From NCBI GenBank assembly GCA_036785705.1, contig JAWUZG010000332.1, forward strand, positions 4,836,001-4,900,000: DNA of 64,000 nt. The letters run 5' to 3'. The stretch is from Acanthornis magna. Lineage: Eukaryota > Chordata > Aves > Passeriformes > Acanthizidae. The position numbers were made by a program, and so were the translations under genes. This document shows, in pieces, positions 1 through 10,780 of the stretch; the first letter of the stretch is position 1, and each line of letters opens with the position of its first letter. The notes under the pieces were generated by a model. That model saw nothing but the letters and a program-made list of their open reading frames with translations, did no database searches and was not told the DNA's origin.

Positions 1-110
1 TCACGCCTCAGCCGCTGGTTTTCACACTGTGCTGGTGCCGCTGCATCTTGGCCCATCCATCCATAACCCCCGGGGGGCTTCCCAGAGCAGCCTCACTGCC
101 AGCCTTCATC

Positions 111-140
111 CTCCTCCTCCTCCTCCTCCTCCTCCTCCTC
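111..140. repeat. (CTC)10 trinucleotide microsatellite
   Basis: Ten uninterrupted CTC units follow a CR-rich patch. The run opens frames on both strands coding poly-Pro and poly-Glu/Arg, but these are artefacts of the repeat. It is an ordinary length-variable microsatellite and a possible population marker. Confidence 0.95.
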
Positions 141-224
141 ATCTCGCTGCCCCCATGGCCCAGGGAAGCCCCTTCCCACGTCCGCGCCCATTGATCCGCC
201 TTGTTTTGCTGCTCCCTCCTGTGC

Positions 225-500
225 TTCATAAATGTCAACTTTTTTCCTCTGACAAAGAAATTTTGTGGTAATGACTCTTTGTGCCACTTCTAAATCCCCA
301 ATTACATAAGGAGCAGCAGCACAAAGCCATTCCCTTTGGTGGAAATCTCCGCGTAATCCCTTTTCCAGAGAAGCAGCCCGCCAGTGACACGCTTCTAACT
401 CTTTGTTTGTTCTTTTGGATCAAATCTAACTGATTGCCGTGACTAATTAACTTTCCCTTTCTTCGGGCCTCTGTTGTCTTAATTAATTTCACAAATGCTT
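225..500. other. AT-rich island with homeodomain and SOX-like words (candidate conserved noncoding element)
   Basis: About 275 bp of mixed, non-repetitive, AT-richer sequence between GC-rich flanks. It holds TAATTA at 444-449, TTAATTAA at 479-486 and a SOX/HMG-type CTTTGTTT at 401-408. No splice-flanked frame is visible. Clusters of such words in an AT-rich island are typical of vertebrate developmental enhancers. That role is inferred: conservation in other birds or mammals has not been tested here. Confidence 0.4.
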
Positions 501-885
501 CGTTCCCAGCTCCCAGGCAGCTCCCAGGCTCGGTGGTGCAAAGCACCGGCAGCAGCAGTGGGGCCGGGCGGGTGCCTTGGGGCAGGGCTGACCTTGCTGC
601 CAGCGGCGTTCCATGGCACAGAGGGCCACCCTGCCTGTCCCCAGTGCCACCACGCCCCTGAGTGGGCTGCAGGGACCCCTGGGCACCGATGCTGGCATGT
701 GGCAGGGCAGAGGGTGGCTTGTAGGAGGTGTGGATGGACAATCTCCCACTGTTCCTTGTGCAGGGTTTAATTCAGGTCCTCTCCACTTCCAGCTCCTGCC
801 AGATCCTGATTTTTGCCCAGGGTACTTCCCCTGCCCTGCAAGCCCCTCATGAATCAACACCCAGATGTGGAGAAATCCAGCCCAG
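501..885. other. GC-rich unique sequence, nothing recognised
   Basis: GC-rich sequence with short stop-poor frames on both strands. I see no repeat family, no splice-bounded exon and no RNA gene. Confidence 0.5.
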
Positions 886-1088
886 AAATGTTGGAAGGGA
901 CCTTAAAGCTCTTCTCATCCCAACCCAACTCCCACTGCCATGGGCAAGAACACTTTCCACTATCCCAGGCTGCTCAAGGCCTTATCCATCCTGGCATCCA
1001 CAGCTTCCCAGGGCATCCTGTGCCAGGGCCTCCCCACCCTCACAGGGAAGAATTCCTTCCTAAGTAAAGAATTTCTTCCTAAAGTAAA
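886..1088 (-). mobile_element. CR1 LINE fragment, 5'-truncated
   Basis: Read on the minus strand this is the 3' end of an avian CR1. The + strand shows the reversed end (ttggaagggaccttaaag), then the 'tgccatgggcaaga' and 'tgtgccagggcctccccaccctcac' blocks found in the other copies of the window. The last bases of ORF2 are present but out of frame with one another. The terminal 8-mer repeats have been lost. A 19/20-bp local duplication at 1048-1086 repeats the 'aagaattccttcctaagta' segment. It is a dead copy. Confidence 0.88.
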
Positions 1089-1849
1089 GCCTGGTGAAAT
1101 CCTGCTGCAAGGGGTTGGTTTGGTGCCGTCCTGTCCCATTCTCTTCCTGCAGGATCCTGGCACAGTGGCCACCACCATGTCCCACCCCAGCTGTCCCTCC
1201 AGGCCCCCCAATGCCTGTGACACCCCCAGCACCACTTGGATCCATATCCCACGTTCTGCAGCGATGGGCACATGGATCTCAGGGTCAGGTCTGTGCCATG
1301 GATGTGGATCGCTCTGCGATTATCCCCCGGACTGGGTTTTTCCCAGACAAGGGTTGAGTTCAGCTCTAAAACCTGTCCTGTTGTCCCAAGCAGCTGCACA
1401 ATGGAGCTGCATATTCATGAAGGCGCTGCATTGCACAGGGCTGATGGCAGAATTGAGATCTTATCAGCTGCTTCCAGCAGCCCTTGTGGTGGCTCTTATC
1501 AGTCCTTTCCTATCTGGGGTCTGCCCTGGATGAATAAACATCGCAGCTCTTCCACTCAAAGGCTCTTGGGCTGTGGAGTGCAGCAGGAGATGCTCGGTGC
1601 AGATAAAGAGCAGCAGCCTGGCTGAGATCCCTGCCAGCGCTCCTGTGCCCCAAAAGTGGGGCTGGTGGCCCCTCTCACTCTGTGGGGAGGGCTCTGCTCC
1701 ATGGGAAGGTCCCAAACTGTGCGGGAAGCTGGGGCAGGTGGAGGGAACACACTTCAGACACTGCTCCAGGCCCTGATGTGGCAGAGTTGTGCGGCCATGG
1801 TGCCCCATGTGGCAGGAGGTGACAGGGCCATGAGAGTGGAAGGATGCTG
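1089..1849. other. Unique GC-rich intergenic sequence
   Basis: About 760 bp with no recognised gene or repeat. A short AT-richer stretch around 1405-1530 is unremarkable. Confidence 0.5.
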
Positions 1850-2085
1850 TGGTAGGGCAGGAGGACATGGCCTCAGGCTGTGCCAGGGGAGGCTCAGGGT
1901 GGACATCAGGCAGGAATTTCTCCATGGAAAGGGTGCCCAGGCACTGGAACTGCCCCAGGAGGTTTGGAGTGCCCATCCCTGGAGGTGTCCAAGGAAGGGG
2001 TGGAGGTGGCACTCAGTGCTCTGGGCTGGGGACAAGGTGGGGATCGGGCACAGGTTGGCCATAATGGTCCTGGAGGTCTTTGCCA
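1850..2085 (+). mobile_element. CR1 LINE fragment, second subfamily type
   Basis: The plus strand carries the CR1 block encoding the end of ORF2 (aggctcagggtggacatcaggcaggaa, then caggcactggaactg, then ccatccctggaggtgtccaagg). It finishes near 'ggtcctggaggtcttt', where the family normally ends. It matches the reverse complement of the long copy at 42635-43370 and the short copy at 48345-48453. It therefore belongs to the 'gtggcactcagtgctctgg' type rather than the 'gccatgggcagggacacc' type that dominates the window. Frameshifted and 5'-truncated. Confidence 0.85.
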
Positions 2086-2689
2086 CACGACTGGCAGAGC
2101 TTCAGCATCCTGGAATCAATAGAGGCACAGCCCAAGGGGGTGAGAGGGGCCAGGCAGAACATGGCGAGCTCTGCATCGGGGCTGAAGGGGTGACCCCATT
2201 TGCCATCAAGGCCTCTGGTAGGAAATGAAAGAGTTGGAGGGAATCCAGGAGCTCAGAGGAGGTGCTGAGGGAGCCAATCACCCCTGCAGGTTCTGGGAGC
2301 TCGCAGGGCCCTGTGCTGTGGGAAGCACGAGGCATTACTGGAACAGCAGCTGACTCCTCCTGAAGGCTGCCAGCAGAAATCAGCCCCTTTGCAGAGGGTG
2401 CATTGAAACCCATCTGCAATTAAGCCCTGGCAGTGCTGCTGTGTCTCCCTGGGGTCAGGCAGCCTGCAGAAATCCGGGAGCAATCGCTGCCATTCCCGGC
2501 GGATTCACCCGGAGCAGCACCCAGCCCTCACCCCGGGATCAGACACCGCCGCCACTTGCAGGGAGCTCGTTCTGTTTGTAGCTTGTGGCTAAAAGGCTTC
2601 TGTCAGCACACCGAGGGAGCCGTGGCCTCTGGGGACAGCAGCTCCGGGCTGGCAAACGTGGGCTGCGGCTTCACAGCAAAGGGCTGAGG
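2086..2689. other. Unique intergenic sequence
   Basis: GC-rich, with no recognised exon, repeat or RNA gene. Confidence 0.5.
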
Positions 2690-3000
2690 ACAAATTTGAA
2701 AAGATTTGGTCTCCCTTTGTAAAAGCTTTGATTAAACTGTGGCAGCCGGGATTGAGCTGGTGCTCATCTCCCCGGCCTCCCACCCCCTCCTCCTTCTTCA
2801 TCTCCCTCTCTTCTGCCTTTTCCTCTTGCCTCTTTTTCTCCCTTCCCTTTGGAAGGGAGCGGATCAATAAATAAATAAACCCACAGAAATGTTATTTTTC
2901 CAGCGAGAGGCGCCTTGAAGTTCATCAGAAATAACAATCCCGACCTCCCGTGCATGCGCAGGGCAGGGAGAAGGAATGTGATTATTCCCTGGGGAAAAAA
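2690..3000. other. Composite AT-rich and polypyrimidine island
   Basis: An AT-rich start contains a TCF/LEF-like CTTTGAT at 2726-2732. A nearly pure C/T tract at 2765-2850 could form a triplex or an upstream splicing-type tract. An AATAAATAAATAAAC run follows at about 2866-2880, then more AT-rich unique sequence to about 3000. It could be a regulatory element. The AATAAA words are not read as a poly(A) site because no upstream exon is visible. Confidence 0.35.
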
Positions 3001-3064
3001 CACCAGCGCAACACGTTGGACCTGTTCCGAGGGCACTGGGCTGACAATTTACCAGCAGCCTCTG

Positions 3065-3240
3065 AGCTCTCAGTGTCTCCAAGAGTTTTGACATGAAAGG
3101 GCCACCAGTCAAATGAACGGAAGGATCATCTTGCAGGATTAAATGTCCTTGTCAGCAACCCATCACAACACGGCATTATTTTGGAGGGACAGATCGTTTG
3201 GAGGAGTTTACAGCAGATTAAACCTGAAGTTCCAGGGGAT
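3065..3240. other. AT-richer unique island (weak candidate regulatory element)
   Basis: Balanced-composition, non-repetitive sequence with two GATTAAA words and one GGATTAAAT word. No frame or splice pattern suggests an exon. Regulatory function is only an inference from composition. Confidence 0.25.
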
Positions 3241-4402
3241 TTTTGGCAGATGACACGGCTGCAGGTGGCACCAGTGTTGCAGGACGGGGTGGCTGCACCT
3301 CTCCAGGAGGAGAAGGATCCACCTGGCCCTGCGGGGAGCCCCAGCTGTTCATCTGCCATGCAAAGGAGCATGCAAAGCCCTGGAGTTGCTCCCAAATCGA
3401 CCCAAAGCTTCCTCCAGAGGATGGGGAACTTGAAATCCAGAGTTTACAACGAGTGGTAAGATGAGTCAGGATCTAAAGGCTTTCATCTTGAGGCTTGACT
3501 GCCCCAGAATGGCCTCAAACTGGGAGAGTTTGCAAAGGGGACGCTGCTGCAGACATTCCTGGGAGAACATCAGCAGACACGAGGCTGTCTGGGTGCATTC
3601 CTGAGCTCAGACATGTCCCCGTGTCCCACCCGTGACTCAGGGTCCCCAGAGCGCAAACCCACAGAGCAGAGCCAGAGGATGAGGGCTGTGTGTGGGCCCT
3701 TCATCCCTTTCTCAGGGAATGGTGGGAGTCAGGGGGACAGGACCCTCCTGGTCCTTGTCACACCCCAGCAATGCCACAAGTGAGCTCTGGGGGTGCTGGG
3801 CTAAGTGAGGGAGCAGATTTTGGAGGGGATGTCTGCCAGGACATCCTGCATGTGGCAGTGCCCGTGAGGAGCCACGGGGCAGCAGCTCCAGAGGTGAGAT
3901 GGGAATATGAGATATCTTGGTTTTGCAGTGTTCAGCCAGCTCCTTTCCAGGTGCAGGTGTTAATGGGAGCTCAGCTTGGATAAAAGAGAGTCTGCACAGG
4001 CCATGGGGAGCTGATCTGAGTCCCTGGCAGGGGCAGGGAGCAGAGGGAATATTCTCCAGTCCTTTCCTACAGGAGATGTCTCGGTCGGCAGCTATTGCTG
4101 TCAGCTGACAAGAAAATCCTTGTGTGCAAAGTCCAGGCCATGGCCTGTTCCGAGGGCTGCTGTTGGCAGCTTGGAAGGGAACTACCGCAATTCCTGAAGC
4201 TCTCCCGTGAGGACTGAGCCCAGCACAAGCATGGGAAGAGTCAGTGGGAACTCTCCTGTGTCAGCAGTGAAATGCTGGATGTGTTTGGGTGAAGAGAGGA
4301 GCAGGGTGGGAAGTCAGAAAATGGAAAAATTCAAAAGTTGTGAAAATCGCAGTGAAGAGACAGTGGGATCAGTGGGACAGTGGGATCAGCCTAGGGAAGG
4401 CC
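3241..4402. other. Unique intergenic sequence
   Basis: About 1.1 kb without recognised features. A short internal duplication of 'gtgggatcagtgggaca' type lies at 4363-4388. Confidence 0.5.
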
Positions 4403-4577
4403 TGGTCAAGAGAAGCTGTGGCTGTCCATCCCTGGACGTCCAAGGCCTGGTTGGACAGGGCTTGGAGCAGCCTGGGATAGGGGAAGGTGTCCCTGCCCAT
4501 GGCAGGGGCATGGAACTGGATGAGCTTGGAGGTTCCTTCCAACCCAAACCATTCCATGAGTCCATGAGCCCATGACC
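4403..4577 (+). mobile_element. CR1 LINE fragment with 3' end
   Basis: The plus strand reads the end of ORF2 (agaagctgtggctgtccatccctgg, then caaggcctggttggacagggcttgg) and the 3' UTR (gggaaggtgtccctgcccatgg). It ends at ttccttccaacccaaaccattcc followed by degenerate 8-mer repeats (atgagtcc, atgagccc). It is about 175 bp and severely 5'-truncated, as is usual for CR1. Confidence 0.93.
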
Positions 4578-5730
4578 TGAACGTGGTGGTGTTTGAACCT
4601 GTCCCACAGAGCCCCCAAGCCAACAGGAGAATCCCTCTCAGGGTTCCTGGAGAGCCCTGGAGCTTGTGGCCAACAGATTTGTGTGGAGAGAGGGAGGATG
4701 CCAGAGGTGACCATTTCCCTGACTTTGTCCCAGCCCTGCCATCCCTCTGGGAAATCAGCCATGGAGCTGGGGTGTCAAGCAGCATCCGCAGGTGTTGTGT
4801 TTTTAAATTCTCCTTCCTGCAGAGGAACTCCACGTGGCCAGGCCAGCTGCTTTCCCCCGGGGTCATTTACTCCCAAGAGCACTGCAGAGCCCACATGTCC
4901 CTCCTGTCCCCTCCATGAGCCACCTGAGGGCACAGCGCGCCCAAAGCCCAGCACACGCGGGGCAGACAGAGCCAGAACCTCGGGACACGGCTGGGGATGA
5001 TTTCCTGCAGCCAGCCTGGGCTCCACCTGTACCCACGGGTGCTGCAGCTCACCTGGATCCATGCTCTGACCTAAAAATGAGCTGCTGGAGCTGCTGCCCT
5101 TGCTCTGCCCCGGACACCTGCCTACACCCTGCAATTCCGGCAGCTGGGAGGGGACCCGTGGCACCCGGCAAGGCTCACGTCCACACAGGCAGACAGCACC
5201 CAAAGGGCAGGGAAAGGGCTGGATGAGGAGCAGGAAGCTTGGGAAGGGCAGGGAGAGCAGGTCCGACCAGCGCGGGGAGACAGCGCGGGGCTGCTCCGGG
5301 GCTGTGCCCCAGGTGGGCTGTTCCCTGCCTGCTCTTATCACAGCTTCCCCTAATAACCCAGGCAGCCTGTGCACGATCCCTGCAATCCATGGGGATGGGA
5401 GCTGAACTCTGCCTGGGTCTGCTTTGAAGGGAGAAGGGCTGGAAAGAGCCACTTAAGGCTGCCGAGTGCTTTGCAGCATCAAAGGGTGGCCTAAGCTCCT
5501 CTCTGCTCCCTCTCTATCCTGCCCAGCTCGTCTTGGAGCCTCGGGGATGATCACAGCCCCCTCCTCCACATCTCCTTTTAAAGAGCTTTTGGTCCCTCAC
5601 TCCAGGGAGTTTGCAGGAAATGCTCAGCCTGGTGTCTGCAGCCTCCGCATCGCCAGAAAGGTGCATCCCACAGGGACGGGATGATGGGGTCCCTGAGGAA
5701 TGGCGCCACTGGAAAAACAAGAATCCTCAT
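4578..5730. other. Unique GC-rich intergenic sequence
   Basis: Stop-poor frames overlap on both strands, for example 4775-5452 on the minus strand. No domain or splice structure is recognisable and no repeat family is seen. Confidence 0.5.
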
Positions 5731-5908
5731 CACAGAGTCCCAGCCTGGCTTGGGGTGGAAGGGAACTCAAATCTCATCCCATTCCACCCCCTGCCATGGG
5801 CAGGGACACCTTCCACTATCCCAGGCTCCTCCAAGCCCCATCCAACCTGGCCTTGGACACTGCCAGGGATCCAGGGGCAGCCACAGCTTCTCTGGACAAC
5901 CCTCCCAT
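5731..5908 (-). mobile_element. CR1 LINE fragment
   Basis: The plus strand shows the reversed CR1 end: cacagagtcccagcctgg, tggaagggaactcaaatctcatccc, ccatgggcagggacaccttcc and cagggatccaggggcagcc. On the minus strand the decayed ORF2 end reads ...REAVAAPGS..., then ...KARLD, characteristic of CR1. It is truncated soon after the 'cttctctgg' block. Confidence 0.93.
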
Positions 5909-6369
5909 CCCTGCCATCCAGCCCGGCTTCAACCCATTTCCATGAGTAGAAACAAAAATCCCCAGGAGGTGAGAGATGTGCAGGGTCCATATAATCAGAT
6001 TACAAAGTATTCTTCCATTTTCCAAGTTGCAGCAAGGAGAGGGAAGAGCAGCAGCATTTCCTGCTGTCAGGCAGTGCCAGCCGCGGCACAAACATCTCAT
6101 CTGCGCCTGGAAAATGAGGCTGTGGAACCTGGGAATGAGGCAACTGCCCATTAGGCTGATGTGACATTAATGCTGCATGTCGTGGAGAGCGGAGTGCCCA
6201 TGGTGAGCCTGAGAGCAGTGGGACAGGACCAGGGACTGCCACTGCAGGGCAGGGACTGCTGGGAACCCCCCGGTTGTGGCACCTCAGCCCTCTCCTTAAG
6301 CTGGCTGTGTTCGGGGGTCCCCCAAAGCCACCCCCCAAAGCTCCGCTCCTTCGCAGCATGGCTGGAGTG
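5909..6369. other. Unique intergenic sequence
   Basis: Contains an AT-richer stretch at about 5985-6080. No gene or repeat is recognised. Confidence 0.45.
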
Positions 6370-6485
6370 GCAGTAAATGAAGTACTATTGCCTGATTACA
6401 GCCAGGATATGGCTCAGAATTGACTGGTTTATAGTCCTGGGTAATTTCATTTTTTCCTTCAGTGAATGGGTTGCCATATGCCCAC
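6370..6485. other. AT-rich island (candidate regulatory element)
   Basis: About 115 bp of AT-rich, non-repetitive sequence (cctgattacagccagg, gggtaatttcattttttcc) between GC-rich flanks. The GATTA word and compact size fit a candidate conserved element. No exon signals are seen. Confidence 0.3.
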
Positions 6486-7174
6486 AGCCCTCGCTCGGAT
6501 CCCAGCACAGCTGCTCCCTGAACACAGCTCCTGGCCCCATTCCGGGGCTGTGCCACGCTCAGCCCCTGGGGTGCCTTTCTGCCTGGAATCCCTGCCCCGG
6601 CAGGCAGAAAAGCCATCAGAGACTCCAAGGAATCCAAGACCCGTGAGGGGATGGTCCAGCAGTGGGTGCTGGGTCTGAGGCTGGAATTTTCACGGCAAGG
6701 ATGGGTGAGGCTGCTCCAGGATGGGCAATGAACGCTGCTGGAATCCACCCAGGGCTCCTGGAAGGCCAGGGAAGTGGGACAGAGGCTGCATTTTGGGCTG
6801 TAGAACCTTAATAAAGACCCTGGTTAGGCATTGATCCAGCTCATCTCCCTGCAGGCATCGCCACCCTCCCAGGGCAGCATCCCCGGCGCTCGTGGGGAGC
6901 CAGCCCAGCTCCAAACTCTACCATCAGCACAAGGGTTTCCAGCAGGCTCCGATCCTCTGGAAACTGGGATGGAAAGCAGAAGGAAAGAAAGGAAAGCAGC
7001 AGAGTGGTGAGACCCCCTCAGCAGCAGCGTTCAGCCTCGCTCAGCCTCGCTGCACCGCGGGGCTCCCCTGTCACTGCCTCAGCCCGGGATTCGGATCATT
7101 CCCTCCTCAATGGCCTGGCTGTGTTTTTCCAAGCGGATCACATTTCGCCTGCCGGCTCAGTGGGGTCCTCTCTC

Positions 7175-7245
7175 CTCCTTGGGGTTTTGAACTCTTCCCC
7201 AATTTGGTTTCATCTGCAGATCTCAGGGATGTGTTATTTAGGAGA
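7175..7245 (-). mobile_element. Probable old CR1/L3-type LINE remnant
   Basis: The plus-strand text 'cccaatttggtttcatctgcag' closely resembles the reverse complement of a well-conserved reverse-transcriptase segment of CR1/L3-type LINEs (PKLGGF-like region). The flanks have decayed beyond recognition, so both ends are uncertain. It is older than the CR1 copies with intact 3' ends elsewhere in the window. Confidence 0.45.
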
Positions 7246-8123
7246 GCAGTGTCTCACTCTTTCCAGCCAACACAGCTTGGGAATATCACTTTTGTTTCTG
7301 CCTTAAATTCCTCTGCATTTCTGAAAAACTCCTGATTTTGCTCTGATCGTCTTTTCACTCAATTGGAAGAACACATTTCATGTGACACCGGTTCTGGTGC
7401 AAGTTGTGTGAACGGGGGGTCCCTGGGGACTCCCTGCTGCGCTTTGGCTGCTTTGTTTCATCACAGGGATGCTTCAGGACCCACCATGGGATGCCCCCAA
7501 GTCCCAAAACCTGCAGAAAGGATTGTGGGAAATCTCATGTAAAAAGGTTTTTCTCTCTTATATGACTCACTCCATGTCCTGTAGGAAGGCAGACAGGACA
7601 GGGCACCTCCGATATTTTCACAGCTCCATTCCTGGAGTGGGTGTGGATGTGGTCAGTGAGGATATTCCCACCTCAGTGTCTGTGGAGCACCAGAATCTCT
7701 CAGTTCCCTGTGTCCATGGCCTCCAGGGCCCTTTGGGAAGCCTTCTGGTGATGCCTTCTGAGTCAGAGAAGAAAAAGTGATGAGTAAAATCGTTGTCCTA
7801 AAGCTGTGAGACCTTTAGGACTCAAAGCTGTTTTTGCAAGTGCCCTGAGGGCTGTGAAAAATTTAAAATATTGCTTTGAAACTGGAAAGTCCCTGCAAGT
7901 CCCTCACAGCTGCTGCTTCTGTTTACTCTCTGTGGCAGGATTATTAACGGAGGTGTTGAACAAGCAAAGCCAGCCCTGGTCCCTGGAGCTCTCCTGGCAC
8001 TGCCTGATCTTTGTAACCGTCCTTTGTCCTCGGCTTTGAGGGCGGGCAGAGCATGGGCAAAAACTTCCCTGTGGAAATGGAGGTGTGGACAAAGTTACTG
8101 CAGTGCCTGAGGCTTTGCTGGGT
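7246..8123. other. Unique, AT-richer intergenic sequence
   Basis: This stretch is less GC-rich than most of the window. A frame of about 100 codons opens at 7469 on the plus strand, but it has no recognisable domain and no convincing splice sites, so it is not called as an exon. Confidence 0.4.
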
Positions 8124-8373
8124 AGGATGATCATCCCTGTGCCAGTGTCTCCATCCCTGGGGCTGTCCCCAAGCAGGATGATCATCTCTGTGTCAGGTCT
8201 CCAACCTTGGGCTGTCTCCAGGCAGGATGACCATCCCTGGACCAGTGCCTCCACCTCTGGGGCCGTGTCTGGGCAGGATGACCATCCCTGTGCCAGTGTC
8301 TCCATCCCTGGGCTGTCTCCGGGCAGAATGACCATCCCTGTGCCAGTGTCTCCATCCCTGGGCTGTCTGGAGG
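8124..8373. repeat. Minisatellite, about 5 x 50 bp
   Basis: Five tandem copies begin near 8124, 8175, 8224, 8275 and 8325, so the period is 49-51 bp. Each opens with aggatgaycatcc and includes a 'gtgtctccatccctgggctgt'-like core. Copies 4 and 5 are most alike, suggesting the most recent duplication at that end. The period is not a multiple of three in every copy, and the 70-200-codon frames across it are repeat artefacts. Confidence 0.92.
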
Positions 8374-8497
8374 TGGGCAATGCCTGGCACTGCTGTTGTC
8401 CACGGAACAGTGTCCGTGTGAAAGCTTTCAGGATCTTGGAGCCACTACATTGCTGTGTCCTGTGGGAAGACAAGCTCTGCATCTGCTCTTCCTCCAC

Positions 8498-8810
8498 ATG
8501 GAATGGTCTGGGTTGGAAGGAACCTTAAACCTCATCCCATTCCCTCATGGGCAGGGACACCTCCCACTGTCCCAGGCTGCTCCAGCCCTGTCCAGCCTGG
8601 CCTTGGACACTGCCAGGGATCCAGGGACAGCCACAGCTTCTCTGGGCACCTGTGCCAGGGCCTGCCCACCCTCACAGGGAACAATTCCTTCTCAATATCC
8701 CATCTATCCCTGCCCTCTGGCAATTTAAAGCCATTCCCCTTGTCCTGTCACTACAATTCCTAATGAAGAATCCCTCTCCTTGTAGCCCCTTCAGGTAGTG
8801 CCCCTTCCAG
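8498..8810 (-). mobile_element. CR1 LINE fragment, about 310 bp
   Basis: The plus strand reads the reversed CR1 3' end (atggaatggtctgggttgg), the catgggcagggacacctcc block, the ccagggatccagggacagcc block and the caatatcccatctatccctgcc block. It continues through 'aagccattccccttgtcctgtcac' and 'gtagccccttcaggta'. It therefore reaches further into ORF2 than most copies here. Multiple frameshifts; not functional. Confidence 0.95.
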
Positions 8811-9154
8811 GATTCTGGAAAGGAGAGCCAGGCAGTGCCTCTCTGCAGCAGTCCCTGGCTCCAGCCGTCAGCTGCGACCTTGGGTGCAGGAGGGGAAATC
8901 CAGGCCCTGCTTGTCCCACATTCCAGGCGTGTTTGGTGTGTTCTGGATGCTGGGGACCTACTCTCCCACTGCTGCCCTCCCTTCCCTCCTCCGGCCTCAT
9001 GGGAATCACTGAGCACCCACAGCCTTCCCGAGAGGGGAAAAGAGCCTTCACCCCACCCCTGCCTCCTGCCATCCCTGCCTATGGAATGCCAGGGCAGTGC
9101 CGGGAAGCTGCCAGCTCCCCTGGGCTCATTAATGTGGAGCGCGTGCGTGCCCCG
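8811..9154. other. Unique GC-rich intergenic sequence
   Basis: No gene or repeat recognised. Confidence 0.45.
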
Positions 9155-9250
9155 CTCCCCGCGCATCGATCTGATAAATGAGGAGCTGCCGATGGTATTT
9201 TCTACCCTTTTAAGTGTTAAAATAACATTTTAGTGAAATATGAGCAGGTC
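9155..9250. other. AT-rich island (candidate regulatory element)
   Basis: Contains ATCGAT near 9165, then ctgataaatgagg and a long AT-rich run (cccttttaagtgttaaaataacattttagtg). Flanks are GC-rich. It is non-repetitive, and function is inferred only from composition. Confidence 0.35.
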
Positions 9251-9326
9251 AGAGCCGAGCTGCCCCCTTTCATCTCCCAGCACAAAGCAGCTGGATGGGA
9301 GGGAGCCGGCGCTGGCGAGCACGTGC

Positions 9327-9368
9327 GCTCCCACATCCATGGGGGATGCTCCCACATCCATGGGGGAT
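9327..9368. repeat. 21-bp tandem duplication
   Basis: Two exact 21-bp copies of a unit starting gctcccacatcc, with a third start (gcttcc) directly after. The sequence identity suggests a recent slippage event. Confidence 0.85.
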
Positions 9369-10160
9369 GCTTCCAGCACCTGGGACAGCTGCGTTTGGGG
9401 TTGTAGAAGCAGTGCCTGAGTGTCTGGGAGAGGATTGGGGTCAGTGAAGGGATTGGTGCTGCACCTGTGCCCAGCCCTTGGCACAGGAAAAGGAGGAAAA
9501 CATTTGTATCCACACCACAGGGAAAACTTCCTTGTGTCCAAAGCTCTTACAGGTGCAGAGGTTGTTTGGAAGCTTTAGCAACTCATGGCTTCTCCTTGAG
9601 TCTTTCTGGCTCTTCTCTCTGCAATTCCTTTTTGGAAATGCCAGGGCTTGTGTTGAGGATTGGGAAAATGCAATGATGTTGTCCTTGACATCCCTGTGCA
9701 CTCCGGCCTAGCCCCCGGCAAGGAGGTGAGGGCCGGATGCAAGGGAAACCAAACCCCACGTGAAAAATGGGGGATTTCAGTCTAGTTAAACTAATCTAGA
9801 AAATGGATTGGATGGGGAAAAAAACAGGGAAATGCTCTCTGGGCTGTGAAATGATTTGCTGGAAATTGGAGTGTGTCACTGACAGCTGCTCCTGGTGGAG
9901 TCCCGGGTGTCAGGAAAAGAAGTGGGAGCAGCAGCAGCTTTGGCAGGTCCTGGGGGATCCTGCTCTGCCTGGGGCACTGATGGCTCTATCTTCCTGGGGG
10001 ATCCAGCCTTTTCCAGGCCTGATGGATTGGCTGGATCTGGTGGCTGCAGGGGATGAGAGCCATTTTCACCCCCTGGATAGGAGTGGTTCTGTCAATGCCC
10101 AGGTTTCCTGTGCATCCCTGGGTTCTGCCTGGAGCTGCCTTGGGCATCCTTCTCCTTCCC
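9369..10160. other. Unique intergenic sequence
   Basis: Includes an AT-richer stretch at about 9765-9885 (tctagttaaactaatctag). No gene or repeat family recognised. Confidence 0.4.
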
Positions 10161-10219
10161 ATCCCATCCCATCCCATCCCATCCCATCCCATCCCATCCC
10201 ATCCCATCCCATCCCATCC
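10161..10219. repeat. (ATCCC)n pentanucleotide microsatellite
   Basis: About eleven to twelve perfect ATCCC units, followed to about 10300 by degenerate 'cttcccatc' derivatives. The same pentamer forms a longer array at 36084-36173. Confidence 0.95.
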
Positions 10220-10554
10220 ATCCTTCCCCTTCCCATCTCATCCACCTTTCCCCGGCCATCCCATGGACACTTTCCTGCCCATCCCATCCACCATTTCCCT
10301 GCCATTTTGGACATCCTTCCCCTGCCCACCCTGTGCCCCTTTCCCTGCCCATCTCCCCCCACAGCCCTTTGATTCCTTCCTTCCCCTGCTGCCAGGGAAG
10401 CAGTTCCCAACGCATCTTTTCATTGCCTCTCTCCACCCAGCTGAGTCCAGCTCCTCCTCAGGCTCCAGCCCCCCTTTCCAGCCTGTTGCCCGATGCCTCT
10501 TCCCTCTCCACATCCCTGGAGTGTGATTGCTCCGTGCCCTGGGTGAGAGCAGGA

Positions 10555-10780
10555 GAAATATGTGCTGAGATGACATTTGGGTTATACATGATGCTATTAA
10601 AATATGATAAGAATGCTATTAACATTAATAATCCTTTTCATTGTATCATTTAGGGAGCAAAACAAGCCATTAAATATTACAGAGTCATTGGGGCTTTGAT
10701 GGCTTCAGGGAGGGGAACATTTGGCCAGATTTGTCTACACGCACTCTGGAAATACAACATTATCTCTGGGAAATGGGTTG
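10555..10780. other. Strong AT-rich island (candidate conserved noncoding element)
   Basis: About 225 bp with the lowest GC content in the left half of the window, including ctattaaaatatgataag, attaacattaataatcc and gccattaaatattacag. It is non-repetitive, has sharp GC-rich borders and lacks splice or coding signals. In vertebrates this composition profile often marks ultraconserved or strongly conserved developmental enhancers. Alignment to chicken would settle this. Confidence 0.45.

Noticed and set aside
8124..8373. CRISPR-like regular array (also considered at 33135-33343)
   Set aside because: These are directly tandem minisatellite units without unique spacers, in a vertebrate genome.
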